From Selenomonas sp. GACV-9 (GTDB lineage: Bacteria > Bacillota > Negativicutes > Selenomonadales > Selenomonadaceae), in NCBI GenBank assembly GCA_900116485.1, contig FPAX01000001.1, forward strand, positions 310,001-374,000: DNA of 64,000 bases, given 5' to 3'. Of this stretch, positions 9,163-17,440 are shown piece after piece (positions within the stretch are counted from its first letter, which is position 1; each line of letters begins with the position of its first letter). The translations under genes were made by a program, and so were the position numbers. A model generated the notes under the pieces. The model ran no database searches. It was given only the letters and a program-made list of their open reading frames with translations, and was not told where the DNA came from.

Positions 9163-10155
9163 TCAGTTGATACCGATATCGGAAAGCGCTTTCCATAACC
9201 CTTCAGGAATATCTGTCTGCGCCCATTCCCAATTGCTCGCTGCTTGTTTTTGCGAAGTAGCTCCGCAGACAACCGCTACTACATTTTTATTGCGCAGCGG
9301 ATACTGCAAAGCAGCCGCGCCAATGGGAACATCATATTCATCACAAACCTTGCGGATTTCCATGACACGATCGAAGATTTCCTTCGGCACACTGCCATAT
9401 TCGTAATGACCCTCGGTAATGCTTTTCTTCACCAGGACCCCCGATGCATACGGTGCCGCTACCGCTACCGATACATTACGCTGCTCACATTTCTGGAAGA
9501 ATTCTTCATGATGTGTCTCCAAAAGATTATAGCGCTGAGCGACCAGCATGATATCCATATCCGCATAATCCATGGCCTCGACCATGATATCCACTTCATT
9601 TGCGCCAATGCCAAATGCCTTGATCTGCCCGTTTTTCCGCAGCTCTTCGAGTGCTTTGAATCCCGAATCACAAAGCGTCTTGAAATGCTGACGCTCCTCC
9701 GGAGTCTTGCCATGTGCATAGGTACCAATATCGTGAACATAGAGAATATCAATGCGACGTGTCCCCAAGCGTCGAATCGAATCTTCATACGAACGCATGA
9801 TACCATCATAAGAATAATCGAAGACTCGATTCATCGGATTCTCATCATAAAATTCATTGCCATTCTGTAAGCCTTCTTCTTGCCGTGGGTATAGCAGCCG
9901 TCCTACCTTCGTCGAAAGGACGAAGTCATCGCGCTCTAAGCTGCGCAATGCCAGTCCCAGGCGGATTTCCGCCAAACTTGCGCCGTAATGAGGAGCAACA
10001 TCAAAGCCGCGATAGCCAAGTTCAATGGCACCTTCCGCAATCCCAATTGCCTCGGCATTCGTCATCCGATGATACATATTCGCCATACCTGAGCACCCCA
10101 AAATCAATGAAGGCACCTTCAGATCTACGCGCTTGATTTTGTTCATCGTAATCAT
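9163..10155 (-). CDS. aldo/keto reductase, probable L-galactose (L-fucose) 1-dehydrogenase
   Basis: A 330-residue aldo/keto reductase with the full catalytic tetrad: Asp52, Tyr57 (GFDVAPHYG), Lys83 (STKVG) and His141 (YVHDIG). It belongs to the D-threo-aldose 1-dehydrogenase group, whose members oxidise L-fucose or L-galactose to the lactone with NAD(P). The start at ATG 10155 lies ten bases behind AGGAGG; an ATG nine bases upstream is too close to that site. Next to a COG3618 lactonase and a FucP-type permease it would perform the first oxidation of imported L-galactose. L-fucose may be a side substrate. Confidence 0.85.
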   Translation of the reverse strand: MITMNKIKRVDLKVPSLILGCSGMANMYHRMTNAEAIGIAEGAIELGYRGFDVAPHYGASLAEIRLGLALRSLERDDFVLSTKVGRLLYPRQEEGLQNGNEFYDENPMNRVFDYSYDGIMRSYEDSIRRLGTRRIDILYVHDIGTYAHGKTPEERQHFKTLCDSGFKALEELRKNGQIKAFGIGANEVDIMVEAMDYADMDIMLVAQRYNLLETHHEEFFQKCEQRNVSVAVAAPYASGVLVKKSITEGHYEYGSVPKEIFDRVMEIRKVCDEYDVPIGAAALQYPLRNKNVVAVVCGATSQKQAASNWEWAQTDIPEGLWKALSDIGIN

Positions 10156-10182
10156 AATACACATTCCTCCTATTTCATTCAG

Positions 10183-11028
10183 TCAATCCAGATGATAAAT
10201 CCGGCGGGCATTGTCAGCAAATATCTTATCTGAATCAATTTCTTTATGTGTTGCTACCCAAGCTGTGATAATTCCCTTGACCCCACCATAATCAGTTGCC
10301 ACTAGTAGCATCGGCCAATCCGAGCCAAAGATCAGTCGTTCCTGCCCAAACGCTTCATAAACGGTATCCAGATATGGCACAAAATCTGCAGGTTTCCATT
10401 GCTGCCAATCGGCCTCGGTAACCATTCCGGAAATCTTGCAAGCCACACGTGGTGAAGCTGCTAAGCCGTTTATTTTCTCGGCCCAAGGATGTATTTCCCG
10501 TGCTTTGATGGGAGGTTTTGCAATATGCTCCAAGATGAAATTTGTCTCTTCCGCTTGCTTTACGAGCTCTGCCGCTGCGTCAAGCTGCTCTGTTGTAACA
10601 AGCAGTTCATAAACCAGCCCTGCCCGTCCGACCTCACGCACGCCTTCCACAAACGAATCGCTTAGCAAGTGCTCTGGGGGAAGACCTTGCGAAAGATAGC
10701 GGATTCCCTTGAGCTTGTTGCCACAAGCACGGAGTTCCTGTATCTGTGCCTTTACCGTTTCCGCACCTGCAACGATATCACACCAGCCTACCACACCGCG
10801 AACCATGTTATGTTTCTCAGCCAAAGCCAGCAAAACCTTTGACTCATCAAGCCTTGCTACAGCATGCACCAGTAATGACCCAGCCACGCCATTTGCCTGC
10901 AAGGTTTGTTCTAACTGATTGATTGAGAAATCCTGCCGTAAAACATCCATGCCTTCCTGAATCCAGGAAAAAAAATCGTTGTCTTCGTATTGCCAAAGAT
11001 GATTATGTGTATCGATAATTTCCTGCAA
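10183..11028 (-). CDS. amidohydrolase-type sugar lactonase (COG3618), probable L-galactonolactonase
   Basis: The protein of 281 residues begins at a TTG (11028) nine bases after GGAGG; upstream codons would overlap the sigma-54 promoter. The start has the metal-binding HxH (DTHNHLW, His8 and His10), later FILEHIAKPP and the terminal IFGSDWPM Asp motif, typical of amidohydrolase_2 lactonases such as L-fucono- and L-rhamnono-lactonases. It would open the L-galactonolactone made by the aldose dehydrogenase 27 bases downstream. It is the first gene of the lactonase-dehydrogenase-permease transcript. Confidence 0.85.
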   Translation of the reverse strand: MQEIIDTHNHLWQYEDNDFFSWIQEGMDVLRQDFSINQLEQTLQANGVAGSLLVHAVARLDESKVLLALAEKHNMVRGVVGWCDIVAGAETVKAQIQELRACGNKLKGIRYLSQGLPPEHLLSDSFVEGVREVGRAGLVYELLVTTEQLDAAAELVKQAEETNFILEHIAKPPIKAREIHPWAEKINGLAASPRVACKISGMVTEADWQQWKPADFVPYLDTVYEAFGQERLIFGSDWPMLLVATDYGGVKGIITAWVATHKEIDSDKIFADNARRIYHLD

Positions 11029-11089
11029 TATCCAACCCCTCCTCTGCCATTGACATCTCGACTTTTTTCGTCTTACATCCATTACTAAA

Positions 11090-11105
11090 TGCATATAGCA
11101 TGCCA
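11090..11105 (-). promoter_or_regulatory. sigma-54 promoter of the lactonase-dehydrogenase-permease unit
   Basis: The minus strand reads TGGCATGCTATATGCA, GG-N10-GC, 62 bases before the lactonase TTG. It has the same TTGGCA -24 box as the kdgK promoter. Confidence 0.8.
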
Positions 11106-11200
11106 ACTTTAAATTCTTTTATTTTCCCGTGATTTTACAGTGTATTGTCTCGTTTTTTATATTATTTCTTTAGCTTTGACATTTATATTTCATGTTTGTA

Positions 11201-11223
11201 TTTCATGCTGTTCGAATATGAAA
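11201..11223. promoter_or_regulatory. candidate activator-binding site upstream of the lactonase promoter
   Basis: TTTCAT and ATGAAA arms flank an 11-base centre containing TGTTCGAA, about 100 bases upstream of the sigma-54 promoter and overlapping the eda stop codon. The spacing suits an enhancer site. Confidence 0.35.
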
Positions 11224-11889
11224 TTGTTTGTGCAGCTCATTTTTCGCCCTGCGAACAGCCTCGATAAATTTCTGGGCCATGGCTGTAACACCAGCATAAT
11301 CGCCGCTTTTGGCAGTTTTAGTAAGACTTCCACCAGCAGATACAGCTACACAGCCAGCTCTCAACCAATCGGCAACATTATCGACGGCTACACCACCCGA
11401 AGGCATAAGCATTGCCTGTGGCAAGGGTCCATGAATATCCTTGATGATTTTGGGCCCGACGATATCGCCAGGAAAAATCTTTATAATATCAGCGCCTGCC
11501 GCTAATGCCTTCGCAGCCTCTCCAGGTGTCATTACGCCCGGACAAGATACCACCCGGTAAAGATTGCACAAACGGATCGTTTCTTCATCAAACGCAGGTG
11601 ACACAATGAATCTTGCACCTGCTAATATAGCCAGCCGTGCCGTGGTTGCCTCAAGAACGGTTCCCGCACCAATGATGACCTCTTCATCTTTTTGATATTT
11701 TTTTTGAAGCTTAGCTATTGCCTCGTGCGCCAAGGGAGTCGTAAACGTCATTTCAATCACCTTTACACCTCCAGCAATACAGGCATCAGCTATCTTAAGC
11801 CCTTCTTCGAGCGTTTGTCCGCGCACAACTGCTATTATCCCCTGATTGCTAATTTTCTGCATCGTTTCAATTTTATCATATCTATCCAT
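11203..11889 (-). CDS. eda: KDPG (2-keto-3-deoxy-6-phosphogluconate) aldolase
   Basis: A 228-residue class I aldolase (family length ~210). Motifs: GIIAVVRG with the catalytic Arg region, IEMTFTTP, GAGTVLE, and the Schiff-base lysine Lys137 in ADIIKIFPGD, followed by the phosphate-binding MPSGGV. It splits KDPG to pyruvate and glyceraldehyde-3-phosphate. The gene follows the KDG kinase by 16 bases in one transcript, so both last steps of the pathway are produced together from the 12889 promoter. Confidence 0.95.
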   Translation of the reverse strand: MDRYDKIETMQKISNQGIIAVVRGQTLEEGLKIADACIAGGVKVIEMTFTTPLAHEAIAKLQKKYQKDEEVIIGAGTVLEATTARLAILAGARFIVSPAFDEETIRLCNLYRVVSCPGVMTPGEAAKALAAGADIIKIFPGDIVGPKIIKDIHGPLPQAMLMPSGGVAVDNVADWLRAGCVAVSAGGSLTKTAKSGDYAGVTAMAQKFIEAVRRAKNELHKQFHIRTA

Positions 11890-11905
11890 GATCCAGCCTC
11901 TTTTC

Positions 11906-12850
11906 TCAATGTAATTTTCGCATATACTCTGTCAAGGTTTCCCGATCAGGAAGGCCTTCGTTATCTCCAGCTGACATAACCGCCAGTGCTCCAATTGCGG
12001 CCCCACGCTGCACCGCATCAAAAAGCGGCTCATCCTCCAGCAGTGCGCTCACGACGCCAACGGCAAAGCCATCGCCTGCTCCGACCGTATCAACGACCTT
12101 CTTGACAGGATAACCAGGTACGACAAAACCTTTCTCATGGGCTGTCTTCACATAAGCGCCTTCTGCCCCTAGTTTCACTACGACAGTCTTGACGCCTCGT
12201 TCAAGATAGAAATCGGCAATCTTTTCTGGCTGACGCGACCCCGTAAGGATATCGCCTTCGTTTATCCCTGGCAGGACCATATCGGCATTTTGTGCCAACG
12301 AATTGATGATGGTCACCATCTCAGCTTTATCCGGCCATAATGCCGGCCGCAGATTCGGATCGAACGAAATCCGCACATTCCTTGCATGGGCCATCCCCAT
12401 CAACAGCTCCGTTGCCGTAAGGCAATTCATCGACAACGCTGCAGGAATTCCTGTCAGATGCACATGACGTACCCCGTCCCAATTGATTTTCGCTAAATCT
12501 TCCGGCTTGAAATGCGCAAATGCGGTATCATGCCGATAGTTGATAACCTCGGGATCACCTTTGGCATTCTTCGCCTTCAACTGCATTCCCGTCAGATACG
12601 TGTCATCGGTCCAAAGATAATCTTCGGCAATGCCACTATCCCCCAGATACTCGCGAATGTGCTGGCCAAAAGGATCCTTGCCAATGCGCGATACGTAAGC
12701 AGGGATATGGCCAAGGCGAGCCAGGCCAATGCAAAAATTCACCTCAGCTCCGCAAATATATCGCGTAAATCGCGACACATCCTTGAGCTGTTTTTCCTCT
12801 TCAGCAGCCAATAACCCCATCGGTTCTCCCATCGTCAAAACTTCATACAC
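11906..12850 (-). CDS. kdgK: 2-dehydro-3-deoxygluconokinase
   Basis: A PfkB-family sugar kinase of 314 residues. It has the N-terminal block TMGEPMGLLAA, the GGAEVN-type site as CGAEVNFCIGLARLG, and the C-terminal signature DTVGAGDGFAVG with the catalytic Asp. It phosphorylates KDG to KDPG. A GTG at 12850 lies nine bases behind GGAG and is the chosen start; TTG 12859 directly after GGAG is too close. First gene behind a sigma-54 promoter, 16 bases ahead of eda. Confidence 0.92.
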   Translation of the reverse strand: MYEVLTMGEPMGLLAAEEEKQLKDVSRFTRYICGAEVNFCIGLARLGHIPAYVSRIGKDPFGQHIREYLGDSGIAEDYLWTDDTYLTGMQLKAKNAKGDPEVINYRHDTAFAHFKPEDLAKINWDGVRHVHLTGIPAALSMNCLTATELLMGMAHARNVRISFDPNLRPALWPDKAEMVTIINSLAQNADMVLPGINEGDILTGSRQPEKIADFYLERGVKTVVVKLGAEGAYVKTAHEKGFVVPGYPVKKVVDTVGAGDGFAVGVVSALLEDEPLFDAVQRGAAIGALAVMSAGDNEGLPDRETLTEYMRKLH

Positions 12851-12888
12851 TTCTATCAACTCCTTTTTTGGTTTTCAAGCTAATAGAG

Positions 12889-12904
12889 TGCAAAAACCAT
12901 GCCA
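12889..12904 (-). promoter_or_regulatory. sigma-54 promoter of kdgK-eda
   Basis: The minus strand reads TGGCATGGTTTTTGCA, with GG and GC ten bases apart, 39 bases before the kdgK GTG. Confidence 0.85.
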
Positions 12905-12910
12905 ACTTAT

Positions 12911-12955
12911 AAAAAAAATGTCCACCCCATCAGATTTTTTCCAATGCGGTGGACA
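12911..12955 (-). terminator. terminator of queC
   Basis: TGTCCACC and GGTGGACA form a stem with a large loop, followed on the minus strand by eight T. It ends the MATE-def-queC transcript just ahead of the kdgK promoter. Confidence 0.8.
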
Positions 12956-12988
12956 CAGGATTATTTCCCTAGCTAAACATAAATCTCT

Positions 12989-13672
12989 TTAGCCGATAGC
13001 CGGATCGGCAACGCCGTTTTTGCGGAAGGCGGCCGCGCGGTCGATGCAGGTGCCGCATTTGCCGCAGGGCTTGTCGCCGCCTTTGTAGCATGACCAGGTC
13101 AGCTCATAGGGTACGCCAAGTTCCAGACCGATCTTCACGACTTCGGCCTTGTTGATGTTCACGAACGGTGCTTCGATTTTCAGCTGATGGCCCGAGCCTT
13201 CCCAGATGGCCTTGTTCATCGCCTCGTTGAATACCGGCGAGCAGTCGGGATAGGCAAAGCCGGCAGCATCGTCAGCATGGGCGCCGTAGTAGATGATGCC
13301 GCAGCCCTTGCTCAGCGCGATGCTGGCTGCCGTCGACAGGAACAGGCCATTGCGGAATGGCACATAGGTGCTGACCGGCGTCTTGCCATTCGTCTCCTTG
13401 ATTTGCTCGGCATAGCTTTCCTCGGGGATTTCCTCGTCCGACTGCTTCAAGAGCGAGCAGTTGCTGTACTGGAAAATCTTGCTGAGGTCCAAAAACAGCT
13501 GCTCGATGCCATAGTGCGCGGCCACCTTCTTGGCCGCCTCGATTTCCTTTTCGTGTTTCTGCCCATAGGACAGCGACAGGGCGATGACATTTTCGCGGCC
13601 ATGCTTCTTGATGGCCAGCCCCAATGCCGTCGTCGAATCCACGCCGCCGCTGCTTAGTACCATTGCCTTCAT
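12989..13672 (-). CDS. queC: 7-cyano-7-deazaguanine (preQ0) synthase QueC
   Basis: A 227-residue PP-loop enzyme with SGGVDST at residues 8-14 and the C-terminal zinc site CYKGGDKPCGKCGTC. It makes preQ0 from 7-carboxy-7-deazaguanine with ATP and ammonia, in queuosine synthesis. QueD and QueE, the preceding pathway enzymes, are encoded 26 kb away (39.2-40.3 kb) with their own promoter. Here queC is the last gene of a MATE-deformylase-like-queC run. Confidence 0.96.
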   Translation of the reverse strand: MKAMVLSSGGVDSTTALGLAIKKHGRENVIALSLSYGQKHEKEIEAAKKVAAHYGIEQLFLDLSKIFQYSNCSLLKQSDEEIPEESYAEQIKETNGKTPVSTYVPFRNGLFLSTAASIALSKGCGIIYYGAHADDAAGFAYPDCSPVFNEAMNKAIWEGSGHQLKIEAPFVNINKAEVVKIGLELGVPYELTWSCYKGGDKPCGKCGTCIDRAAAFRKNGVADPAIG

Positions 13673-13704
13673 AATATATCCTTCTCTCTTTTGTCTAGTG
13701 CTGC

Positions 13705-14118
13705 TTAAATCAGGATGCCCTGACAGTGATCGATTTCATGCTGGATGATCTGCGCTGTAAAGCCCGAGAACTTCTGCCGCTGTTTGGCAAAGGCCATATC
13801 GCGGTATTTGACCTCGATGGTCTCATAGCGCTCCGTCTCGCGCTCGCCCGAAAGGGACAGGCAGCCTTCGGTCGTCTTATAGGTTTTGGCCGAATGCTTG
13901 ACGATCTCGGGATTGAGCAGCGCAAGATTCCCTGCCCCCGTATTCACGGCGATGATGCACTTGGCTACGCCGATCATATTGGCCGCCAGCCCCACGCAGT
14001 GTTCGCGATGCGCCGCCAGGGTGTCGAGCAAATCCTGCGCCACCGCGATATCCTCTTTGACGGCCTTGGCCGATTTCTGCTGCAAGAAAAATTCATCGTG
14101 TATGATTTCTTTTACCAT
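13705..14118 (-). CDS. short peptide deformylase-like protein with altered motif 1
   Basis: The gene encodes 137 residues from ATG 14118 (in-frame codons up to 14742 only shadow the MATE gene). Deformylase motif 2 (EGCLSL, 84-89, metal Cys86) and motif 3 (HEIDH, 127-131) are intact. Motif 1 reads GLAANMIG (43-50) instead of GLAAxQxG: the catalytic glutamine position holds methionine. Normal deformylases remove the formyl group of nascent proteins; this short branch occurs in Firmicutes beside a standard Def, and its activity is uncertain. It lies between the MATE gene (13 bases) and queC (32 bases). Confidence 0.85.
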   Translation of the reverse strand: MVKEIIHDEFFLQQKSAKAVKEDIAVAQDLLDTLAAHREHCVGLAANMIGVAKCIIAVNTGAGNLALLNPEIVKHSAKTYKTTEGCLSLSGERETERYETIEVKYRDMAFAKQRQKFSGFTAQIIQHEIDHCQGILI

Positions 14119-14131
14119 ATATACCTTCCTT

Positions 14132-15478
14132 CTATGAAAGCCCCGTATGCAGGCGCAAGCTCCGGGCCTGCAGCCAGCGGTAGACGGCCACGCAGATGAC
14201 CACCGATACCACCGAGCCCAGGCAGGTTGCCAGGCCCATCGGCAGCAGGGTGTCCGGATACCAGACCGAGGCGAGATACGCCAGCGGTATCCGCGCTGTG
14301 ACAATGGCGATGACATTATGCAGGAACGAAAATTCCGAGCGGCCGCAAGCGCAGAAGTACCCGCTGAACGCAAAATGCAGGCCGGCAAAAATGCAATCGA
14401 AGATATAGCCCTGCAGGTAAGCCGCACCAGCGGTGATGACCGCCGCATCCAGCGTGAACCAGCCGACGACCGCCGCGGCCGTGAACTGTGTGACCGCAGA
14501 TACTGCCACACCAAAGACCGCACAGATGACGAGGGCATACCAGAGGGTCTGCCGCGCCCGCGCGCTCTTCCCCGCCCCAATATTCTGTGCGCCCAGAGCC
14601 GATACCGTCGCCAGCATCGCCGAGGGCACGAGGAACACGAAGCTGATGAACTTCTCGACGATGCCGACTGCCGCCGCATCGGTGAGCCCGCGCATATTGG
14701 CGATAACCGTGATAACGAGGAACGAAATCTGGATAAAGCCATCCTGCAAGGCTACGGGCACGCCGATGCGCAGGATGCTGCCAAGGACCTGCCATTCAGG
14801 CCGCCAGGCGGACCGGTCAATTTCCACGGCCCGGGTGCGGCGCATATAGATAAGGGCCACCACCACGCTGACGGCCTGGGAAAGCGTCGTGCCCAGGGCC
14901 GCGCCCACAGGCCCCAGATGCAGCGGCCCCATGAACAGATAGTCGAGCACGATATTGGCACCGCAGGCTATGGCCACGAAATACAGCGGGCGGCGCGAAT
15001 CCCCAAGCCCGCGAAAAACCGCGCTGATGATATTGTAGGCCGTGATCAGCGGTATGCCCAGGAAGCACACCCCCAGGTATGCTTCCGTATCGGCTACGGC
15101 CGCCGCAGGCGTCTTCATCCACGCCGCGATCTGACCGGTCAGCAGCAGGCAGCCTGCCGCCAGCAGCACCGACACGCACAAGAACAAGACGGCCGTATTG
15201 CCGATGACTGCCGCACGGCGCGCCCCGTCGCGCGCACCGACAGCCTGCGCAATGCAGACCGTCGTGCCCATCGCCAGCCCCACGATCATGACCGTGAGCA
15301 TATGCATGACCTGGCTGCCGATGGCCACGGCCGTGATGCTGGCCGCTCCCTCGAACTGGCCGATGATGAACAGATCTGCCATGCCATAGAGCGTCTGCAG
15401 GAAGTATGAAAAGAAAAACGGCAGTGCAAAAAGGAAAATATTCCGCAGGACACTGCCGGTCGTAAGATTCTTTTCCAA
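14132..15478 (-). CDS. MATE-family efflux transporter
   Basis: Product of 448 residues from TTG 15478, placed behind GGGGGG at a good distance; no suitable ATG is nearby. The sequence has twelve hydrophobic helices in two related halves (LFALPFFFSYFLQTLYGMADLFIIGQF..., and again LRIGVPVALQDGFIQISFLVITVIANMRG), the mark of MATE multidrug/cation antiporters. It is an inner-membrane protein that exports organic cations or other small compounds at the cost of a Na+ or H+ gradient. First gene of the run leading to queC. Substrate unknown. Confidence 0.92.
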   Translation of the reverse strand: MEKNLTTGSVLRNIFLFALPFFFSYFLQTLYGMADLFIIGQFEGAASITAVAIGSQVMHMLTVMIVGLAMGTTVCIAQAVGARDGARRAAVIGNTAVLFLCVSVLLAAGCLLLTGQIAAWMKTPAAAVADTEAYLGVCFLGIPLITAYNIISAVFRGLGDSRRPLYFVAIACGANIVLDYLFMGPLHLGPVGAALGTTLSQAVSVVVALIYMRRTRAVEIDRSAWRPEWQVLGSILRIGVPVALQDGFIQISFLVITVIANMRGLTDAAAVGIVEKFISFVFLVPSAMLATVSALGAQNIGAGKSARARQTLWYALVICAVFGVAVSAVTQFTAAAVVGWFTLDAAVITAGAAYLQGYIFDCIFAGLHFAFSGYFCACGRSEFSFLHNVIAIVTARIPLAYLASVWYPDTLLPMGLATCLGSVVSVVICVAVYRWLQARSLRLHTGLS

Positions 15479-15533
15479 ATAAATCCCCCCTGCTATATTA
15501 AACACTGCCCCCGCCGAATAGTCAATAGGACAA

Positions 15534-15565
15534 CAAAAGCCCGCCAGGGGCAACCCCTGGCGGGC
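15534..15565 (-). terminator. terminator of the panB unit
   Basis: GCCCGCCAGGGG and CCCCTGGCGGGC form a perfect 12-bp GC-rich stem with a three-base loop, followed on the minus strand by TTTTGTTG. Confidence 0.85.
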
Positions 15566-15592
15566 GGTACCTTCACGCCATGCGCCTTGCTG

Positions 15593-16420
15593 TCAATACA
15601 AGCGCTCCATGACATCATCGTCAATCTTGAACGAGTGGGCCGCATCGGGGAATGTCCCCGCCTTGACCTCATCATCATAGGCCTTGAACGCGGCCTGCAT
15701 CTTCTCGCCAAGCTCGGCAAAATGCTTGACGAACTTCGGCGTGTAGTCGCTGAACAGGCCCAGCATATCCTGATAGACGAGAATCTGCCCGTCGCAGCCC
15801 TCGCCAGCGCCAATGCCGATCGTCGGAATATCAAGTTTTGCGGTAATCAATGCCGCAAGCTTTGCCGGCACGCATTCGAGCACCACGGCAAAGGCACCAG
15901 CTGCCTGTACGGCCAATGCATCTTCAATCATCTGCCGGGCAGCCTCCTCGCTCTTGCCCTGCACGCGGTTGCCGCCAAACGCATTGACCGACTGCGGCGT
16001 CATGCCCAGATGGGCCATGACCGGGATGCCCGCCGACGTGATAGCCTTGATCTGCGGGCAGACTGTGGCGCCGCCCTCAAGCTTTACGGCATTGCCGCGG
16101 CCCTCTTTCATCAGGCGGCCTGCATTCATCACGGCCTGCTCGATCGAGACCTGATACGACATGAACGGCATGTCGATGACGACCATCGTATCATGGCAGC
16201 CGCGTGCTACGGCACGGCCAAAGGTAATCATATCCTCCATCGTGACTGAGAGCGTATCGGGAAGCCCGAGCATGACATTGCCGAGCGAATCGCCGACCAG
16301 CACGGCATTGATGCCCGCCGCCTCCTCGAGCTTGGCCGTCGAATAATCGTAACAGGTCAGCATCGAGATTTTCTCGCCCTGCGCCTTCATCTTGGCAAAA
16401 GTTGCTACGGTGTTCTTCAT
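15593..16420 (-). CDS. panB: 3-methyl-2-oxobutanoate hydroxymethyltransferase PanB
   Basis: A 275-residue TIM-barrel enzyme from ATG 16420, eight bases behind AAAGGA. Family blocks are complete: [51 protein letters not shown] and [21 protein letters not shown]. It adds a hydroxymethyl group from 5,10-methylene-THF to 2-ketoisovalerate, giving ketopantoate, the first committed step to pantothenate and CoA. It follows the DUF2520 gene by five bases. panC and panD are not in the window. Confidence 0.96.
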   Translation of the reverse strand: MKNTVATFAKMKAQGEKISMLTCYDYSTAKLEEAAGINAVLVGDSLGNVMLGLPDTLSVTMEDMITFGRAVARGCHDTMVVIDMPFMSYQVSIEQAVMNAGRLMKEGRGNAVKLEGGATVCPQIKAITSAGIPVMAHLGMTPQSVNAFGGNRVQGKSEEAARQMIEDALAVQAAGAFAVVLECVPAKLAALITAKLDIPTIGIGAGEGCDGQILVYQDMLGLFSDYTPKFVKHFAELGEKMQAAFKAYDDEVKAGTFPDAAHSFKIDDDVMERLY

Positions 16421-16425
16421 GGAAA

Positions 16426-17301
16426 TCATCCTTTCTGTCGGAGCCTTGCGGTCTCCGCATCGATAAACGTCTGGATGGACTGGTAAGCACGCGCAGGATG
16501 CTTCTGTCTGGCGATGCGCAGCAAGCGCGCCGACAGCAGCAGGTACAGCAATCTGTCATCATCAGCAGGCAGCGTTTTTAAATGCTTTTCCACCGTGCCC
16601 AGGTCAGCGCGCTCCACGGGGCCGGTAAGTGCCGCCACCGGGCCAGCTTCAGCCACATGGCGCGCATTACCGAGAAACAGCGGGCCAAGTGCCGCCCGCG
16701 CATTCTCAGGCGTAAAGCCGCAGTCTTCGAGCAGCTGCTGGCTTTGCGCAAAGAGCGCTGCCACCTGATTGCTCGCAATCGCGGCCGCACAGTGGTACTT
16801 AGCCTTGGCCGCCGCAGCGATTGGCTGCACATGCAGGCCGGCACGCGTAAGCCATGCCTGCATCTCTGCAAATCTGGCCGCCGTCCCCTCAAGCGTAAAA
16901 AAAACATCCGCCAGCTCACGGTAAGAAGTCTTGCGACTGCTGACCGCAACCAGCGGATGAACGGCGAAACCTGCGGCTCCGCGCTGCTCGATATCGGGAA
17001 AGGCTGACGCAGCCGTCAGCGCCCCGCTGCAATGACAAATGATCTTTCCTTGGATTGGCTGCTGGCACACTGCCGCATAGGCTGCGGCAATGGCCCCATC
17101 GGGAACAGTCAGGAACAGCACATCACTAGCTTTGACCAGCTCGCTTCGATTCCCGTAAGCGTCTGATGCCGTAAATACTGCTGCCTCCGCGGCAGACTGA
17201 AACGTCCGGCTGTAATAGCCTGCGAGCGCAAATCCCTGCTCGTGGAAATACTTCCCTAACGAAAAGCCGACCTTGCCGGCTCCGATAAAACCAATCTTCA
17301 T
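16426..17301 (-). CDS. Rossmann-fold DUF2520 oxidoreductase-like protein
   Basis: A 291-residue protein from ATG 17301. Residues 1-10 ([12 protein letters not shown]) form an NAD(P)-binding GxGxxG loop; a C-terminal all-helical domain (DUF2520) follows, including HPLVAVSS and [12 protein letters not shown]. The architecture resembles ketopantoate reductase and 6-phosphogluconate dehydrogenase folds. Co-transcription with panB (five bases apart) makes a ketopantoate reductase role attractive, but this is inference and the function is not established. The RBS GAGGTG lies in a hairpin (see the leader entry). Confidence 0.85.
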   Translation of the reverse strand: MKIGFIGAGKVGFSLGKYFHEQGFALAGYYSRTFQSAAEAAVFTASDAYGNRSELVKASDVLFLTVPDGAIAAAYAAVCQQPIQGKIICHCSGALTAASAFPDIEQRGAAGFAVHPLVAVSSRKTSYRELADVFFTLEGTAARFAEMQAWLTRAGLHVQPIAAAAKAKYHCAAAIASNQVAALFAQSQQLLEDCGFTPENARAALGPLFLGNARHVAEAGPVAALTGPVERADLGTVEKHLKTLPADDDRLLYLLLSARLLRIARQKHPARAYQSIQTFIDAETARLRQKG

Positions 17302-17425
17302 ACTCATCACCTCTTTCGGTGATGCACTGCGCCGTTCCCAGGCGCAAATCCAAGGCTTGCAGTACAGTTTCCTATGCGGAATACCGTCCATCTTTTTTAG
17401 GCTATCACAAGCCTTGCCGTCTGTC
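17302..17425 (-). promoter_or_regulatory. structured 5' leader of the DUF2520-panB operon
   Basis: The minus-strand leader contains a 9-bp stem CAAGGCTTG/CAAGCCTTG enclosing a TTCC-GCATA-GGAA hairpin, then a TGCGCC/GGCGCA hairpin, then ATCACC-GAAAGA-GGTGAT, which places the Shine-Dalgarno GAGGTG in a stem. Together this suggests post-transcriptional control. It does not carry the ZTP GACTGGCG core. A relation to the Firmicute pan RNA motif cannot be judged by eye. Confidence 0.45.
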
Positions 17426-17440
17426 AAATCGGACGGCAGC

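Noticed and set aside
7765..11028. L-fucose catabolism by isomerase/kinase or by the fuconate route
   Set aside because: No isomerase, fuculokinase or L-fuconate-specific aldolase is present, while every enzyme for L-galactonate to KDPG is. L-fucose could still be a side substrate of the dehydrogenase.
14147..15409. 420-residue plus-strand open frame
   Set aside because: Complement of the MATE gene; the composition is very rich in Arg, His, Asp, as expected for an antisense frame.
17302..17425. A second ZTP riboswitch before the DUF2520 gene
   Set aside because: GCGCCTGGGAA resembles the 3' element, but the conserved GACTGGCG core and the correct P1 are missing.
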